64,000 nucleotides of DNA from Enoplolaimus lenunculus (lineage: Eukaryota; Nematoda; Enoplea; Enoplida; Thoracostomopsidae), in contig JASANG010000036.1 in NCBI GenBank assembly GCA_030248215.1, positions 62,001 through 126,000 of the forward strand, given 5' to 3'. The notes under the pieces were generated by a model that made no database searches, was not told the DNA's origin, and worked only from the letters and a program-made list of their open reading frames with translations. How positions within the stretch are numbered: position 1 is the stretch's first letter; every line of letters starts with the position of its first letter. Below are positions 38,573-51,200 of the stretch, piece after piece. The translations under genes and the position numbers were made by a program.

Positions 38573-39028
38573 CAGGGTACGACCGGATATTTATTTACCG
38601 TACCGGATACAGGAACCGGATACCAATATTGAATTTTTAACCGGAACAGGATACCGGATATTGTATACGTTAAAACAATTTATTTTTCGCTGTATTGTTG
38701 GCGTGCTCAAGGTTTCCGTCTGTTATAAAATTCATAATTGCTGTTGATAAACCGAAATTATTTAAGGTAAAAATGCGTTTAACTCTCGCTCGCTTACGTC
38801 TGTTAAAAATAGCTAAAGCGTTTCAAAACTTGAACTTCTTGAGTTGCCCAGAAATATAATAGCAGCCAGTTATTAAAGAAGCTTACTTGAAAAAGCAATT
38901 TTATGATATTCCGCGCCGCAACCGTAAATACCCGGTATCCGGTAGGTTTATACCGGATACCGGAACCGAATACGTATATCAGTTTTTGCCGGATAATAAA
39001 CCGGAACCGAATATCCGATCGCACCCTG
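38573..39028 (+). mobile_element. hAT-like MITE, CCGGATAT type (family 3)
   Basis: Starts CAGGGTACGACCGGATAT and ends ATATCCGATCGCACCCTG. Flanks AGTACACA (38565-38572) and AGTGCACA (39029-39036) match at 7 of 8. A second member begins at 39084, and fragments occur near 355, 21600-21715, 23440-23580 and 46017-46101. Confidence 0.7.
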
Positions 39029-39770
39029 AGTGCACATGCTAACAAGTTGATGGTGTTGGTAATTACTTTGCGAGCGACTTTTCAGGGTGCGACCGGATAT
39101 CTGGATCCGGTTAAATATCCGACATAAACTGGTATCCGTATCTGGCTCAGCTATCCGGTATGAACCTACCGGATATTTTCCGTGGTAGTCTCGCATTTTA
39201 AAAATTGCTTTTTAAAATTGTGCGTCTTTAACATTTTGCTGCGATTGCATTTCTGGGCATGTCAAGAAGTTCAAGTTTGGATACATTGTAGTAAAATCAA
39301 AAATTGAAACTCACAATTGTTTTCTATTTCAGCAAACATACTATTGTGCTAAGTACACAAACTTACACGCTGTCTCCCTCCGGTTGATATCCGGTTCCTT
39401 TAAAAAATTCATTATCCGGATCCGGTGAATTAGTATATCCGGGCGTACACTAGTAAGTGAGATATAGATAGCCAGGAATTTAGAAATGAAGATTTTATGA
39501 TGCAAAATACTAAGTCTTAGCGAGTGTTTTGATTTTATTGGTATTTTGCCTTGCCGACTTAAACATTTAAACCAAGAGCGACTGGTGGATACGATTGCGT
39601 ACCGTTTGGGTGTGCACCAAATGTGTTCTATGACTCCAAATTTTCTAATACTGTGTCTGTTATTCTTTAAGAGACGGAGGTATATATTACGTATATATCT
39701 TGTACTGATGTATTTTGTCGTAGACAAATCTGCTATTACACAAAGTAGCAGGTTGGCTTAGGCTACGTAG

Positions 39771-39893
39771 CAGGGTGTAAAGTGAACACGATTTTACCGG
39801 AATCGGAACAGCAAATTTATACCGAAATTGTAATCGGAATCGGTACTAGAACTTTTGTGACTGTACGGATAATTGAATTCCGGTTGCATCCTG
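39771..39893 (-). mobile_element. hAT-like MITE (family 2), internally deleted
   Basis: Starts CAGGGTGTAAAGTG and ends AATTCCGGTTGCATCCTG at only 123 bp, keeping the two ends and losing the middle. Confidence 0.6.
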
Positions 39894-40270
39894 ATTCACA
39901 GATATTTGTGTGGTACAATTTAACAATACAGGCCTTGTCGTTTCTTAATCAAGCTTGTGCAGGTAGTCGAGATAAGATCTAGGGCACGGATAGAAACCAT
40001 ATTACGTATAAAACAATGTGTTTTGCAATTTATATATATGTTGTGTGCAGAGTTAATAAGTTTATTCAAGCATATGTTTAAGTTTTGACATTTCTATCAT
40101 TCTCTGGTGTGTTTCTGGCGTTTAATAGCTCGACTGTATCTGTCATTTTGTAATTTATATATGAAATAAAAGCATTCAGTTGCAGCTGCCGCACTGAATT
40201 GAAAATAGCTGTGGAGTTGTTGTGAAGGATCGATTAGTTTTGTTCTAAAGGTTTTTGTATACTTTATTAG

Positions 40271-40272
<2 letters not shown>

Positions 40273-40346
<74 letters not shown>
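40273..40346. repeat. (TA)n dinucleotide repeat
   Basis: About 37 uninterrupted AT units, followed by a short (GT)n. Confidence 0.95.
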
Positions 40347-40350
<4 letters not shown>

Positions 40351-40369
40351 GTGTGTGTTATGTATATGT

Positions 40370-41583
40370 CAGGGTGCAAAGCGGAACTGGATTATATCGG
40401 AATCGGAACAGCAAATTTATACCGGAAGCGGAATCGGAACTACAAATTCTGTGAGTATACGGTTAATTTGTGTTTACAAGTATAGTGATTTAGAGTGTGT
40501 GTTGGCTGTCAAAAATTTTCAAACACGTTTCCGTGAACAAATTGGCGGCAATCATTTTTCGGCTCTGTAAAGATAACCTACAATCAATTATTGACCACTC
40601 GTAGTGGGACTACATTTATTGAGCGAAGCTCGAACACACGTAAGCAATTAAGGCAATATGCAAATTAGTTGTTAGCTAACTATTTATCGGTTTTGGGGGT
40701 TTGTAAGCAATTTCCTCATATTCCACGCACCCAAAAACTCTTCAGCCACCCTAATAATTTTTGGAACAATTTAAAAAGTCCTAATTTTGTGTTGTCAATT
40801 AAGCTAATATGCAAATTAGCTATTAGCTATCTATTCAATTATCGGTTTTGGATGTTTGTAAACTATTTTTTCAAACTCCTCGCACCTAAAAATTCTTTAG
40901 TGCAGAAATTATATTGCTTTTAACCTTAATAATTAGTGAAATATTGTAAAAAATCCTAATTTAGCCTTATAAACTATGCTAATATGCAAATTATCTATTA
41001 GCTAACTGGTCAATTATCGGTTTTGGAGGTTTGTAAACAGTCTACGCAGATTCCTCGCACCCAAAAACCCTTTAATGCTAAAATTAGATTGCTTCTAACT
41101 GTAATACTTAGTGAAATATTGTGGAAAGTACTAATTTAGGCTTAATTAATTATGCAAATTAGCCTTGTAGCTAACAAGCGGCTTAAAATTTTAAAACCCC
41201 AATGCGAGGTTAACACCCTAGGATAATTGGCTTTCAAACAAAAAAGTTTATCAAAATCGGTTCAGCCGTTCCTGAGATTCTTTTCGGTCGGACAGACAGA
41301 CGGACGGACATCCACCTTTCGACCCCCAAGTACAAAACATAAAACGCTTCGAGAAACTCGGAGTTTCGCTCGGAGTTTCGCTTCGCTCAATATGTTAACT
41401 AATCGAAAACTGTGGAAAAGATAAGTGATGCAGAATTTTAATGCAACGTATCACAACAAGTAAGCCAGAAATTAAAAAGTCACAAATCCTATTCCGAGTG
41501 ATTGTGCAATCGGAACTCGTTTTGAATCGGAACTCGTTTTGAATCGGAATTGTAATCGGAATCGGAATTCCGGTTGCACCCTG
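40370..41583 (-). mobile_element. hAT-like MITE (family 2) split by a Helentron-like insertion
   Basis: Starts CAGGGTGCAAAGCGGAAC and ends CCGGTTGCACCCTG. The family 2 sequence runs to AATCAATTATTGA (40594) and resumes at TATGTTAACT (41391); the 796 bp between is the repeat listed separately. Confidence 0.75.
40595..41390 (+). mobile_element. Helentron/HINE-like repeat, full length, nested
   Basis: Begins with the hairpin CCACTCGTAGTGG, then TTGAGCGAAGCTCG, four ~170 bp tandem units, TCGGTTCAGCCGTTCCTGAG and the terminal CGCTTCGCTCAA. Because the interrupted host element is known from other copies, the empty site can be read directly: ATTGA|TATG, an A|T insertion with no target duplication. 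Confidence 0.65.
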
Positions 41584-41638
41584 GTATATAGGTAGAGTAT
41601 ATATTGGATATTTAAACGGAACCAGGAAGTAGTTAAGG

Positions 41639-41738
41639 TAAGGTTGCGTTATACTGGCCGCATGCCGCCTTTATCTCTAGTGCTTGGATTCGTGTAATGG
41701 CAGTGCGGCATTGACAAGTATATCGCAACGCAACCTTA
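41639..41738. mobile_element. Short hairpin MITE, AAGGTTGCG ends
   Basis: Starts TAAGGTTGCGTTATACTGG and ends AGTATATCGCAACGCAACC, inverted copies, with GCATGCCGC/TGCGGCATT as inner arms. Confidence 0.6.
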
Positions 41739-42363
41739 ACAGTTAATAAAAGTATTTCGGGTTCAACGTGTTAGCTCGAACTTTTTGGAACCGCAGTTCA
41801 AACGCTGGAAACAAGGATATTGGAGCTATTATTAAGCAGAGTTTGTGGACGCTTGATCCCCTTTGTCGTCGGCGTCGGCGTTGACCTTTGTAGTCTTATG
41901 AAATGGATTATCATATGTACGTACGCGTTTGTTAGCGGTATATTGTTTTGAACTTCCGGGTTGGTCTCACATGCGCTTATAGTCCGTGGTGGCTTTTTTG
42001 TAAGATTTGGTTAGCACCGTTTAGTCATGGTGACCGTGTGCATGGTAGAACGGTTTTCTACTGTGTCAGCAGCTTTAAATAGCGGAACTGTAAAGCTCGC
42101 TAAAACTGGCGACTGGACGTTTTAGATTTGTATTTTTGGTTTATTTTTAGGTTCGAGTTGGTTCATGAACTGGTGTTCACTTGGATTGGTTTGTAATGTA
42201 AAGTGGCGGGATGTGAATGGGTGCGGAATTGAGTATACTTTTAGAGGTGTTTTTCCTGTTTAGTTTAAGGTTAGGCGTTTGTGCTAATAAAACGATATAT
42301 ATATGTATGTATATATGTATATATATATTATGTATATATGTATATATATATATATATATATAT

Positions 42364-42741
42364 CAGGGTGCAACCGGAATTCCGGTTCCGGTTCCGGCAT
42401 TTTTTCACCTTCCGGTTCCGGTAAATTTTTACCGGATTTAAAAATTCCGGTATTATAATTTGGCCGTTTTCTTAACTTTGCTAAGTTTTAAAAATCTCTT
42501 TTGAAAGCCACTTGTACTCCGAATATAAGCCAATGATGGTGGATTTCACTTCAATCGACGACGAAAATCTAAAATATAACAAATAAAATAAATACCTATG
42601 TTCAACTAAGGTCATTTCACAAATAATAGAGCAAAAAATAAGATTAAAATGAAATTTTTGGTGAAATGCATTTTTCACTTTCCGGTTCCGGTAAAATTTT
42701 CAAATTCCGGTTCCGGTAAATTGTAATTCCGGTTGCACCCT
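42364..42741 (+). mobile_element. hAT-like MITE (family 1), young copy
   Basis: Starts CAGGGTGCAACCGGAATT and ends AATTCCGGTTGCACCCT. Nearly identical along its length to 44401-44796. Inserted into a (TA)n tract, which hides any target duplication. Confidence 0.75.
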
Positions 42742-43217
42742 ATATATATTGACAATCAGTTTTTGGCTCTGTAAAGCTAAACTACAATCAATTATAAGTT
42801 AAGTCATCGAAAACAATTTAATAGATACATGATGCAGAATTGTTATGCAACATATCACAACAAGTAGGCCTGAAATTAAAACATGGAAATTCCGATTGAT
42901 TGTGCAATCGGAATCGGAACTCGTTTTGAATCGGAATTCCGATTGCACCCTGGTTTATTGTTTATTATGTAAGTTTAGTAGCCAGTCGTTCTGATTTGGA
43001 CCAAGAGACTGCGCGCAGACCAAGCTTTGGGTTTTTGTTTTCACCAAAATTTATACATACACACTATATACCTATATATATATATATGTATAACAGGGCG
43101 CAACCGGAAAAACCAACGGAACTTTGCATATCACCAAAATTATATATATTTATATATATGTATATATATATGTAAAATAACCTACAACATAATAAACATC
43201 ATCACAAAAAACCAAAC

Positions 43218-43222
43218 CAAAA

Positions 43223-43253
<31 letters not shown>

Positions 43254-43264
43254 AAAAAAAAAAC
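43218..43264. repeat. A-rich simple repeat
   Basis: Poly(A) broken by single C residues. Confidence 0.85.
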
Positions 43265-43805
43265 ATAATATGTATATATTATATATATTATACATTTATA
43301 TATATATATATTTAACCATTCTATTATTGTTGTTGTTGATGGTACTTTGGCTTAAGTGTTGGCCCGGTGTGCTGTGTGGTGGGGCGCTTTAGCTAGGTTG
43401 ATGGCGTTGCTGCTGGAATCTTTATGCCAGACTTTTCTTTGGTGGCTTGTCGCTTGGACATACTGATTCGAAATTAAATATCGTAGTCTGGGGCAAAATT
43501 TGGGGGCTATAAAGCTTGTAGTGGCTCGCTGTGGTCGATTTTATGCTGGCCAGTGTTTCAGCGGTGCTTGGTTATATACTTGGCTAGCCGTTGTTTTTAT
43601 TGTTGATTTGATTTCAAATACGTGCTTTGTACGTGTGATGGGGGTCATTCGGTTAGGCTTTGTATTGAAAACGTAGGTTGGGTCGAACGTGAGCTGTGCT
43701 TTCGATATGGTTTGTTTAACCCCTTCTCACATTGAGTTGCCTATAGGTAACTCAGCGCAGTGTATATACGGTAAATAATATATATTGCGCCGTTACATAG
43801 TACTA

Positions 43806-43965
43806 AATCACCACAAGACGTGAGAGCCCCCTCGGGCTCCTCGAGCGTCAAGCTCCTATAGCCGAGTGGTGATGGTATACGCCTGCCACTCCAGTCACTG
43901 GAGTTCGAATCCTAGCATAAAATTAGGTCTCAGGAGAAATAGAAAATATTCATTTGAGAAAGGGT
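43806..43965 (+). repeat. tRNA-derived SINE-like repeat
   Basis: A-box TAGCCGAGTGGTGATGG and B-box GAGTTCGAATCC about 35 bp apart, preceded by GCGTCAAGCTCC and followed by GAAATAGAAAATATTCA. A second copy with the same flanking blocks but a deleted middle lies at 58085-58200, so this is a dispersed repeat rather than a unique tRNA gene. Confidence 0.55.
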
Positions 43966-44400
43966 TAACGTTAATTATATTAACATAAAAATTAGTACGT
44001 ACATTGAGAGACGATTATAACCGGAACTTCGATTCCGATTAGAATTCAGATTTAAAACCAATTCCAATTCCGATTGGACAATCAATTGGAATCGCAATTT
44101 TAAAGTTTTTTAATTTTAATCTTACTTGTTGTGATACGTTGCATAAAAATTCTGTCGATTGCTACAAAAAAACTACCGTTTTATTTTGAAAATAATAGTA
44201 GTTGATTGTAGTTTAGGCTTACTGAACCAAAACATCATTGCCAATTTGTTCATGCGGCGTTTTTGAAGATTGTAGCCAGCCAAGAGACACTCTAAATCAA
44301 TATTATATTTGTTAATACAAATTATCCGTATAGTCACAAAAGTTGTTGTTTTGATTTCGGTATATATAATATTCCTAGCAAGTCAACAAGCTAAAGGTTT

Positions 44401-44796
44401 CAGGGTGCAACCGGAATTCCGGTTCCGGTTCCGGCATTTTTTCACCTTCCGGTTCCGGTTCCGGTTCCGGTAAATTTTTACCGGATTTAAAAATTCCGGT
44501 ATTATAATTTGGCCGTTTTCTTAACTTTGCTAATTTTTAAGAATCTCTTTTGAAAGCCACTTGTACTCCGAATATAAGCCATTGATGGTGGATTTCACTT
44601 CAGTCGATGATGAAAATCTAAAATACAACAAATAAAATAAAACCTATGTTCGACTAAGGTTATTTCACAAATAATAGAGCAAAAAATAAGATTAAAATGA
44701 AATTTTTGGTGAAATGCATTTTTCATTTTCCGGTTCCGGTAAAATTTTCAAATTCCGGTTCCGGTTCCGGTAAATTGTAATTCCGGTTGCACCCTG
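44401..44796 (+). mobile_element. hAT-like MITE (family 1), intact with 8-bp duplication
   Basis: Starts CAGGGTGCAACCGGAATT, ends AATTCCGGTTGCACCCTG, and is flanked by AAAGGTTT at 44393-44400 and 44797-44804. Subterminal arms are arrays of GGTTCC. The cleanest member in the window. Confidence 0.85.
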
Positions 44797-45202
44797 AAAG
44801 GTTTATATTGGAAGGAAAGTAAAACAAGCAGCCATATTGATTTGAATTAGGCGAAGTAATAATTCGGCACAAAACCGTGCAAATTTTGGTTCCTGCACCT
44901 TGGATGCACGAACAGGAACCGGAATTTCGATGAATTTTTGCAGCAATTCCGACTGGAACAGGAATTTCGAAAAAATATTATTTGTTGTTGGGCAAAATTT
45001 TTAGTCATTTGACAAACGTTTACCCTAGATTGGCCGTATTAGCTTACGTGTTGTTACATAAATTGTAAAGTCGTGCAACTGTAGTAAACCAACACCAAAG
45101 TCGTATACAAATCTAGTCTTTGACGGCTGCGAGCGCTACGGTTTGGACCAGACAGAATTTAGTCGTCAAGTATTAATTGTTACTCATTCATTTTGCCTGA
45201 TT

Positions 45203-48200
45203 ATGCCAACTACAACTCCTTCAGCTGCTGGAAATAGCGACGAGAATCGGCCGGCGGGCGGCGGCCGCAGTGGTACGTCATCGATCATCGATAATATTGA
45301 CTACGACGATCCTGAGTATATCAAAGATATTCAACGGCCAGCTGTGATTAAGGTGAGTGGAAAGTTTTTTTTTTTGGCGTACAAGTTTTAGTTTGATTAG
45401 TTGGGTTGTACTTTGATGACTGACTGTTCGGCTATGCAAAATGTTATTCCGGTATGCATGTCAATCAATCGGAATGAAGATGTGCTCATTTATTCAACAA
45501 TACGTAGAGATACATATTAGAGATGCTTCGGGGCTGTCCCGGGCCGTGGTACCGAGCCCGGGACCAGCACGTTATTTTCTGGGGTGTAATCGGAGCCAGT
45601 TTTTATATACGATTGTTAATTGATTGGCATGGTAACAATCCTATCACGCAAACGTTCTCGTTTCAAAAATATGCAAATCACAACAAGTTACTGTACGTAT
45701 ACGGTATTTATTATTTTCCGACGGTTTGATCACTGTTAGCCACCATACACCGTATTACTTATATTATCGTAGCTCATGTTGATAGTTATATTTTTATGTG
45801 TTCTAATGTGGCCCCGGTTGGCACCGGCCATGGTTCCGGCCCCTCGGAAAATGGTTTATTTTGCGTCATTATTTCAGGAAGACATGAATGAAATGGAACG
45901 ACGCAAGCGAGTTCGTCAAATACTAGAATCAAAAACGTTCCGCAACGAGCTTGAACAGTTAATTATTGATGAAAAGTTAGTTGACAGAGGCGTGGTTTGA
46001 GTAGAATGTAGCATTAATCATTATGCCGCATACCGGAACCAGATACGGATGTCGGAGGTTGCCGGATATTAAACCGGAACCGGATATCCGGTCGATCCCT
46101 GGCGTTAATGGTTTGCGTATGCTTTAACGATGTTGTTTTACATCTGGGAACAGACTAACACTGGGTGAACTGTGCGTGAACTACACGGAAAAGCTAAAAC
46201 ACTTCAGTTTATATTGTGACTTGTGCGAATTGCATTCTGTGTTATATGCGGTTATTACGTATTACGTATATAATATTATATTATATTGTGATGATAGACA
46301 GTATTAAATAATTTGATAGTTCTCAGCTGCAGACGACCTAGCAGTATTTTTGGGTTGCTTTGCTATTGTGCGATATTTATGTTGCAGAGTTTAACCGGAA
46401 TTCCTGTTCCATCCAGAATTTCTACATAAATTCAATTTCTGTTCGTGTTCGCACGAACCGGAGTTTTTACGATTTTGTGGCAAATTATTTATATCAATTT
46501 GAATATTGGAAGTTTTGTCTTTGAAAAATTCGAATTGCGAAACGAGTGTTTTGCAATTAATCCAATTTTGTTTTGTTATTCAACTGTTTATGGCGTGTTT
46601 GGCATAATTTGTGATGAAATAGGTGGAAATTCGCTTAAGCCATTTTTGGCCAGGTTTCTAAAAACTCCAACAGTCATTCGATGATCGAAATTATTTCAAA
46701 TTCCGGTTCCTGCAAAGAATTTTAATTCCTGTTCCTGTTTCGACAAAATTTAGTTCTTGTTGGAACCCTGTTATTTTGATGTATATGTTCCAGGCAACGA
46801 GGCAATAATCCAGATAGTTTGATTGCGTTGGAACAACTATCAGATCTCATACTGCCGCAATCTCACGCTGCTGCGAATACGGCACCGTTGGGCAATATTA
46901 GTAAGAATTTTGTTTTCAATAATTAGCACGCTTTACACTGTTGTTCGAGCGGATTTGTATGATTGCATATAAGGTGCATATTGTGAGTTTTAAACAGGTT
47001 GCACACGGAGTTTACAAATGCTAAAAACTAGAGGTGGGCGGCCGATAAGGTGATATATTAAGTGAGGGCGTTCGTATTTAGTTCTGTGTTTTGATGAAGC
47101 TATTGGTTGCACATGAGTTCGTTGTGGATTAAGACTGAATTTGAGATTGAAATGCAAATAAAAATTAAGCCTGTTCCTGGTAATTTTTTAAAATTCCAGT
47201 TCCAGTAAATAGTAATTCCGATTGCACCCCGGAAATAGTATTATATTTTTGTTTCTCCATATTGTGGACCAAGCTTGATCAGCCGCAACTGTTGATCGAA
47301 TTGAAACCTTTTCTCCGAGGCCCAGGCCTCGATCCGGCCGCAGTAAAACTCGTGGCCCGAATGGCTGAACTCGAAACGGATAGGAAAAATACCGGGACTC
47401 GATATAGGGAAGGCCGGCAGTTTGAATCTTTCTGGCGATATCGTATTACATATTGCTGTGACATGTGTTTAGCTCATATTGAACCATACAATGAGTAAAG
47501 GATTGGTTTAGGTTGTCGTCGCAGAAACGGCCAGTTTCTCGATCTAAACTGTATCTTTATGTTATTTGTGAATTTCAGCCGGGACGTCAGCTGTTATTCC
47601 CATTGCGGATATTCGTAGCGAGTCGCAAGCGGCAAAATATTCAAAGCTTGAACGACTGTTACGCAACAAATTAGCATCATTATTCCGCCTTGTCGATCTG
47701 TTTCAGTGGACACCGCAGGGTGTTGTTAATCATGCAACGGTTAGTATGTAGCGGTTTGTTAAACGTATTCAGGCTCAAGATGTCTCGGTGACAATTGCGT
47801 GACAGACTGGTTTTATGAAAATTAAGTGTTAGATGGTGTTTGAAAGGTATTGCGGTAGATGCATAAGCATAACGTTCCTTTAGCGTTTATCAAGATGATA
47901 TTTTAGCGTTAATTGGTTTCAAAACTGAAGATACATCTATAAATACAACTATGTGTTTTTTGGCGCAAAATAAATATAACAATATTACTAAAACGGCAAA
48001 AAATTTATATTCAAAAATGACAAAAATCAAGCAAAATAATACTGACGTTCGTTTATTGTGAACATTGAGCAGAAAAACGGGAACTTGTCTTTCTCCTTTG
48101 GTCTCGGTTTGACACCTACCGAGAATCTAAAAACCAAGACCGTAACCGAGACCGAGACCAGCCAAATTCTGAAACTTACTGAGACCGAGACCGCACATCC

Positions 48201-51200
48201 CTGCTGGGAAGCACTTTTGAGGATCTAGCCTAATATATACCTTTGAAGTGCTGGCTAGGTAATTACCGTTTCAAAAACGAAAAATATATTCTCTAATCAG
48301 GTCTTAAGAGTAAGTTGATTATGTAAATAGTATTGTTTCGTTTATTTTTAGCTACGAATCACACAAGAATCTGATCATATTTTGACAAATCCAACTGGTT
48401 TATTGTATCACGAAGTCACTGCGTCATCGTTGTTAACAGTCGATTTTGAGGTATATAAGTTATGTTTAGTTTAAAATTTGCCGAAAACTTTTAATCTTTG
48501 GCTATTTTTTTAATTTAAGTACAGAAATATTATCCCAAAAACGTTAAATGTATTCCATTGAAATATCCATGTTTTGACTGCAAAATTTTCGGTAGTTGAC
48601 AATCGTTTAGGCGGTTTTGAATTAGCTAAATTTTAACAGTTACGATGATTAAGCTGAGGGATGTCTGCAGTAAGAATCAAATGACTAAGGGTTGTGTTCC
48701 ACGCCGCGCTGTAAGGCGCGTTACATATAAAAGTAAATTTTCGATCAGTTATTTTTTACATTACACGCGGCGAGCGTAGCACAACCCTAATGCGTTTGTT
48801 TTCGACTTCAGGGTGGTGTAAATGATCCTGGAAGCCACGCGCCTCTTGGATTGAACACTACCGAATATATGTTGCATTCGACAATTCACCAATCACGGCC
48901 TGATATTCGGTGCATAATTCATTTGCATATTCCTGTTGTAGGCGGGGTAAGTCTCTTTGTGCCTATTTGGTGTTACTTATGTAGCAAAGTAAACGTTGAA
49001 AAAATAAATAAGCTTATTATTGTTTTGGCAAGAAAGACTCCAGTTTTTGCGGTGTTGTGTGGTTCTGGTTTCGCTATACATCTACCTGTATACCGTCAAC
49101 AATTTGTCTGTATTGATTTTGTTAAGAGTTTTATCCTTTAATAGATTGCTTCTTCCTGTTGCTGCTTTTGGGTAGAGGTGAATTTGTTATACGGCGCAGT
49201 ATTGTAATTTGTGTTCTTCTAGGTTGCAGCCATGAAATGCGGCCTGCTACCAATTAGTCAAGAAGCAATGATCGTTGGGCCAGTGTCGTTTCATGATTAT
49301 GATGCCTCGAAACCATGGGACAGTTCGCTTCGCGATAAGCTTATTCACGATTTCGGACCGAATAATAAAGTAAGCGCTGGCACAAACGCCGATTGTCTGT
49401 GTAACAGAGCGCGAAATTTGTAGATAGTTGAACTGTACTTTGGTTGACGGTGCTAATTGCTTTTTCGAAAATCAATTGCCAACTTGCAGCAGGCGCTGTA
49501 ATATTATATTGAGATCAATTTATGGGACGTGGAATATTACTTTGTTTTCAGGTTCTTTTCCTGCCCAACAATGGTTTTGCAGTCGGCGGCGAAAGCGTTG
49601 AAGAAGCGTTTTATTTGACGTCGAATTTGATTAAAGCCTGTGAAGCTCAGGTTAGTGTCACACACACCCGCTCATCGGGTTTTAAATATCAGTGTGGTAG
49701 CCTAATAATGGAAATCAAATGCACCATGTAGCGTTTTTGGGTACGAATTTCGGTTAGAAATAATAGGAATATACTGTGGTAGAGGTGACTGTGTGATACT
49801 TTGTCTCGATATGCTGAGAAAACTAACTTATCGTAATGTATTGCAAATTGCATTAAAAAATTGTTTTCAGGTACGTGCGGCACGCGCTGGAATTGAAAAT
49901 TTAAATATTCCGTCTGAAGAAGCTCAAAAACGCGCGTACGAAAGCGCTCGGTCACGTTGGAGCAGTAGTGGTAGTGGGTCAACATTTGGCACAGGAGGAG
50001 GCGGTGGCATCAAGTGGCGGATCGGCGAACTCGAATGGGAAGCATGGATGCGTGTGCTTGATAATGCGGTACGTAAGCTCGAACGATTTTATTTTTTGTA
50101 TATTTCTACGTTGCCTCGCGGCTAGCTGAAAACAGTGTCGATAAAAATATATACGGAATTTGTGTAAAGTGCGGTGTTACTGGTTCAAAGTTTGAAAAAC
50201 CTGTTTCCAACAACCGTTGATAAGACTAGAATTTAGCCGGTTTAGGTATAATTAACGTTGTTACTGCTTGTTAATGGTAAGGAATACACTACATAAAAAA
50301 TATTCACTAAAAGTTGAGGTTCCGTGTTATTGTTAAAACTAATTTTGTGTGCTGTTTTTATTTTTGTACCCGTCAATAAATAATCGATAGTGTTTGCTTC
50401 TAGGGCTTTCGAACTGGCCATCTTTATCGCCAGCCGTTGTTCAAAAGCCGTGTAGCGCCTCCGCAGTCTGATGTTGAAGTCCCACCAGCGACAACCGCAT
50501 ACGGGTGCTTAGATGATTCCAAGGAGCCATTGTAAGTACAGGGATATAATGAGGTGGTCAGATAGGTTGAGAGCGATGTTTTAGCTATGGTATGGTCGGT
50601 CGCTGTGATCCGGAACGAGATAGTATTTGTGTGTTTTAGGAACTGAGCTATAATTTCTTTGAAATTACCTATCTTATAAGCTGCTTTTTGAGTTGCTCAA
50701 TTATTAAAAATATCAATGTTAATAATTAATATTTTTAATCTACAGTCATTTGCAATTATGTAGTGACCGGCATTATAGTCATAGCCTTGAAGTTAGACGG
50801 TAATGTCTATGAAGATTTTTGTTGGAAACAAAACAAGTTATAGACGTAATGTTATAGTTTTAGATCACCACAACGTCTTGCAGCTTTACGTGCAGCTCAG
50901 GAGAAAGTTCGTTGGCTTAACTCGCCAAACAACTATCAGAAGGTTGAAATCTCAGAAACAGGAACCGACGAACCCAGGATTATTACTAGGGTGAGTTAAT
51001 ATATAAATACCAAATACAATGCTGTGTTAACATAAATTGCTGGTTATTGACTATTAAATTAAACTGAAAAACATGTTGCCAAACATTGTTGGATTCGGCT
51101 TTTTCATAACAGAATCCGAACCACAGATTTTTGCCAAATCCGAACCATTATTGCCATCCTGGTTTACGCATAGTTTAAGTGTTTGAGTTTTATAGTATGC

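Larger units (their letters stand above)
32000..45202. other. Repeat-laden stretch upstream of adducin
   Basis: No gene could be assembled. The plus strand is G/T-rich, like the adducin introns, so this may be a long 5' intron or untranscribed spacer. Besides the listed elements it holds tRNA-like pieces near 32805-32870 and 32940-33000, simple (TA)n tracts near 38490-38530 and 42294-42362, and one exon-like open block at 34539-34626. Confidence 0.4.

Noticed and set aside
39341-39761. Overlapping frames of 128 (minus) and 71 (plus) codons
   Set aside because: The minus frame runs into CCGGATAT-type MITE sequence; the plus one has no splice context or family resemblance.
43027-43392. 121-codon plus-strand frame
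   Set aside because: Composed mainly of poly-Ile/Tyr from (TA)n and poly-Lys from the A-rich tract.
45143-45202. Upstream in-frame start for adducin
   Set aside because: Would add MDQTEFSRQVLIVTHSFCLI, which has no adducin resemblance; the second Met begins the family-like low-complexity N terminus.
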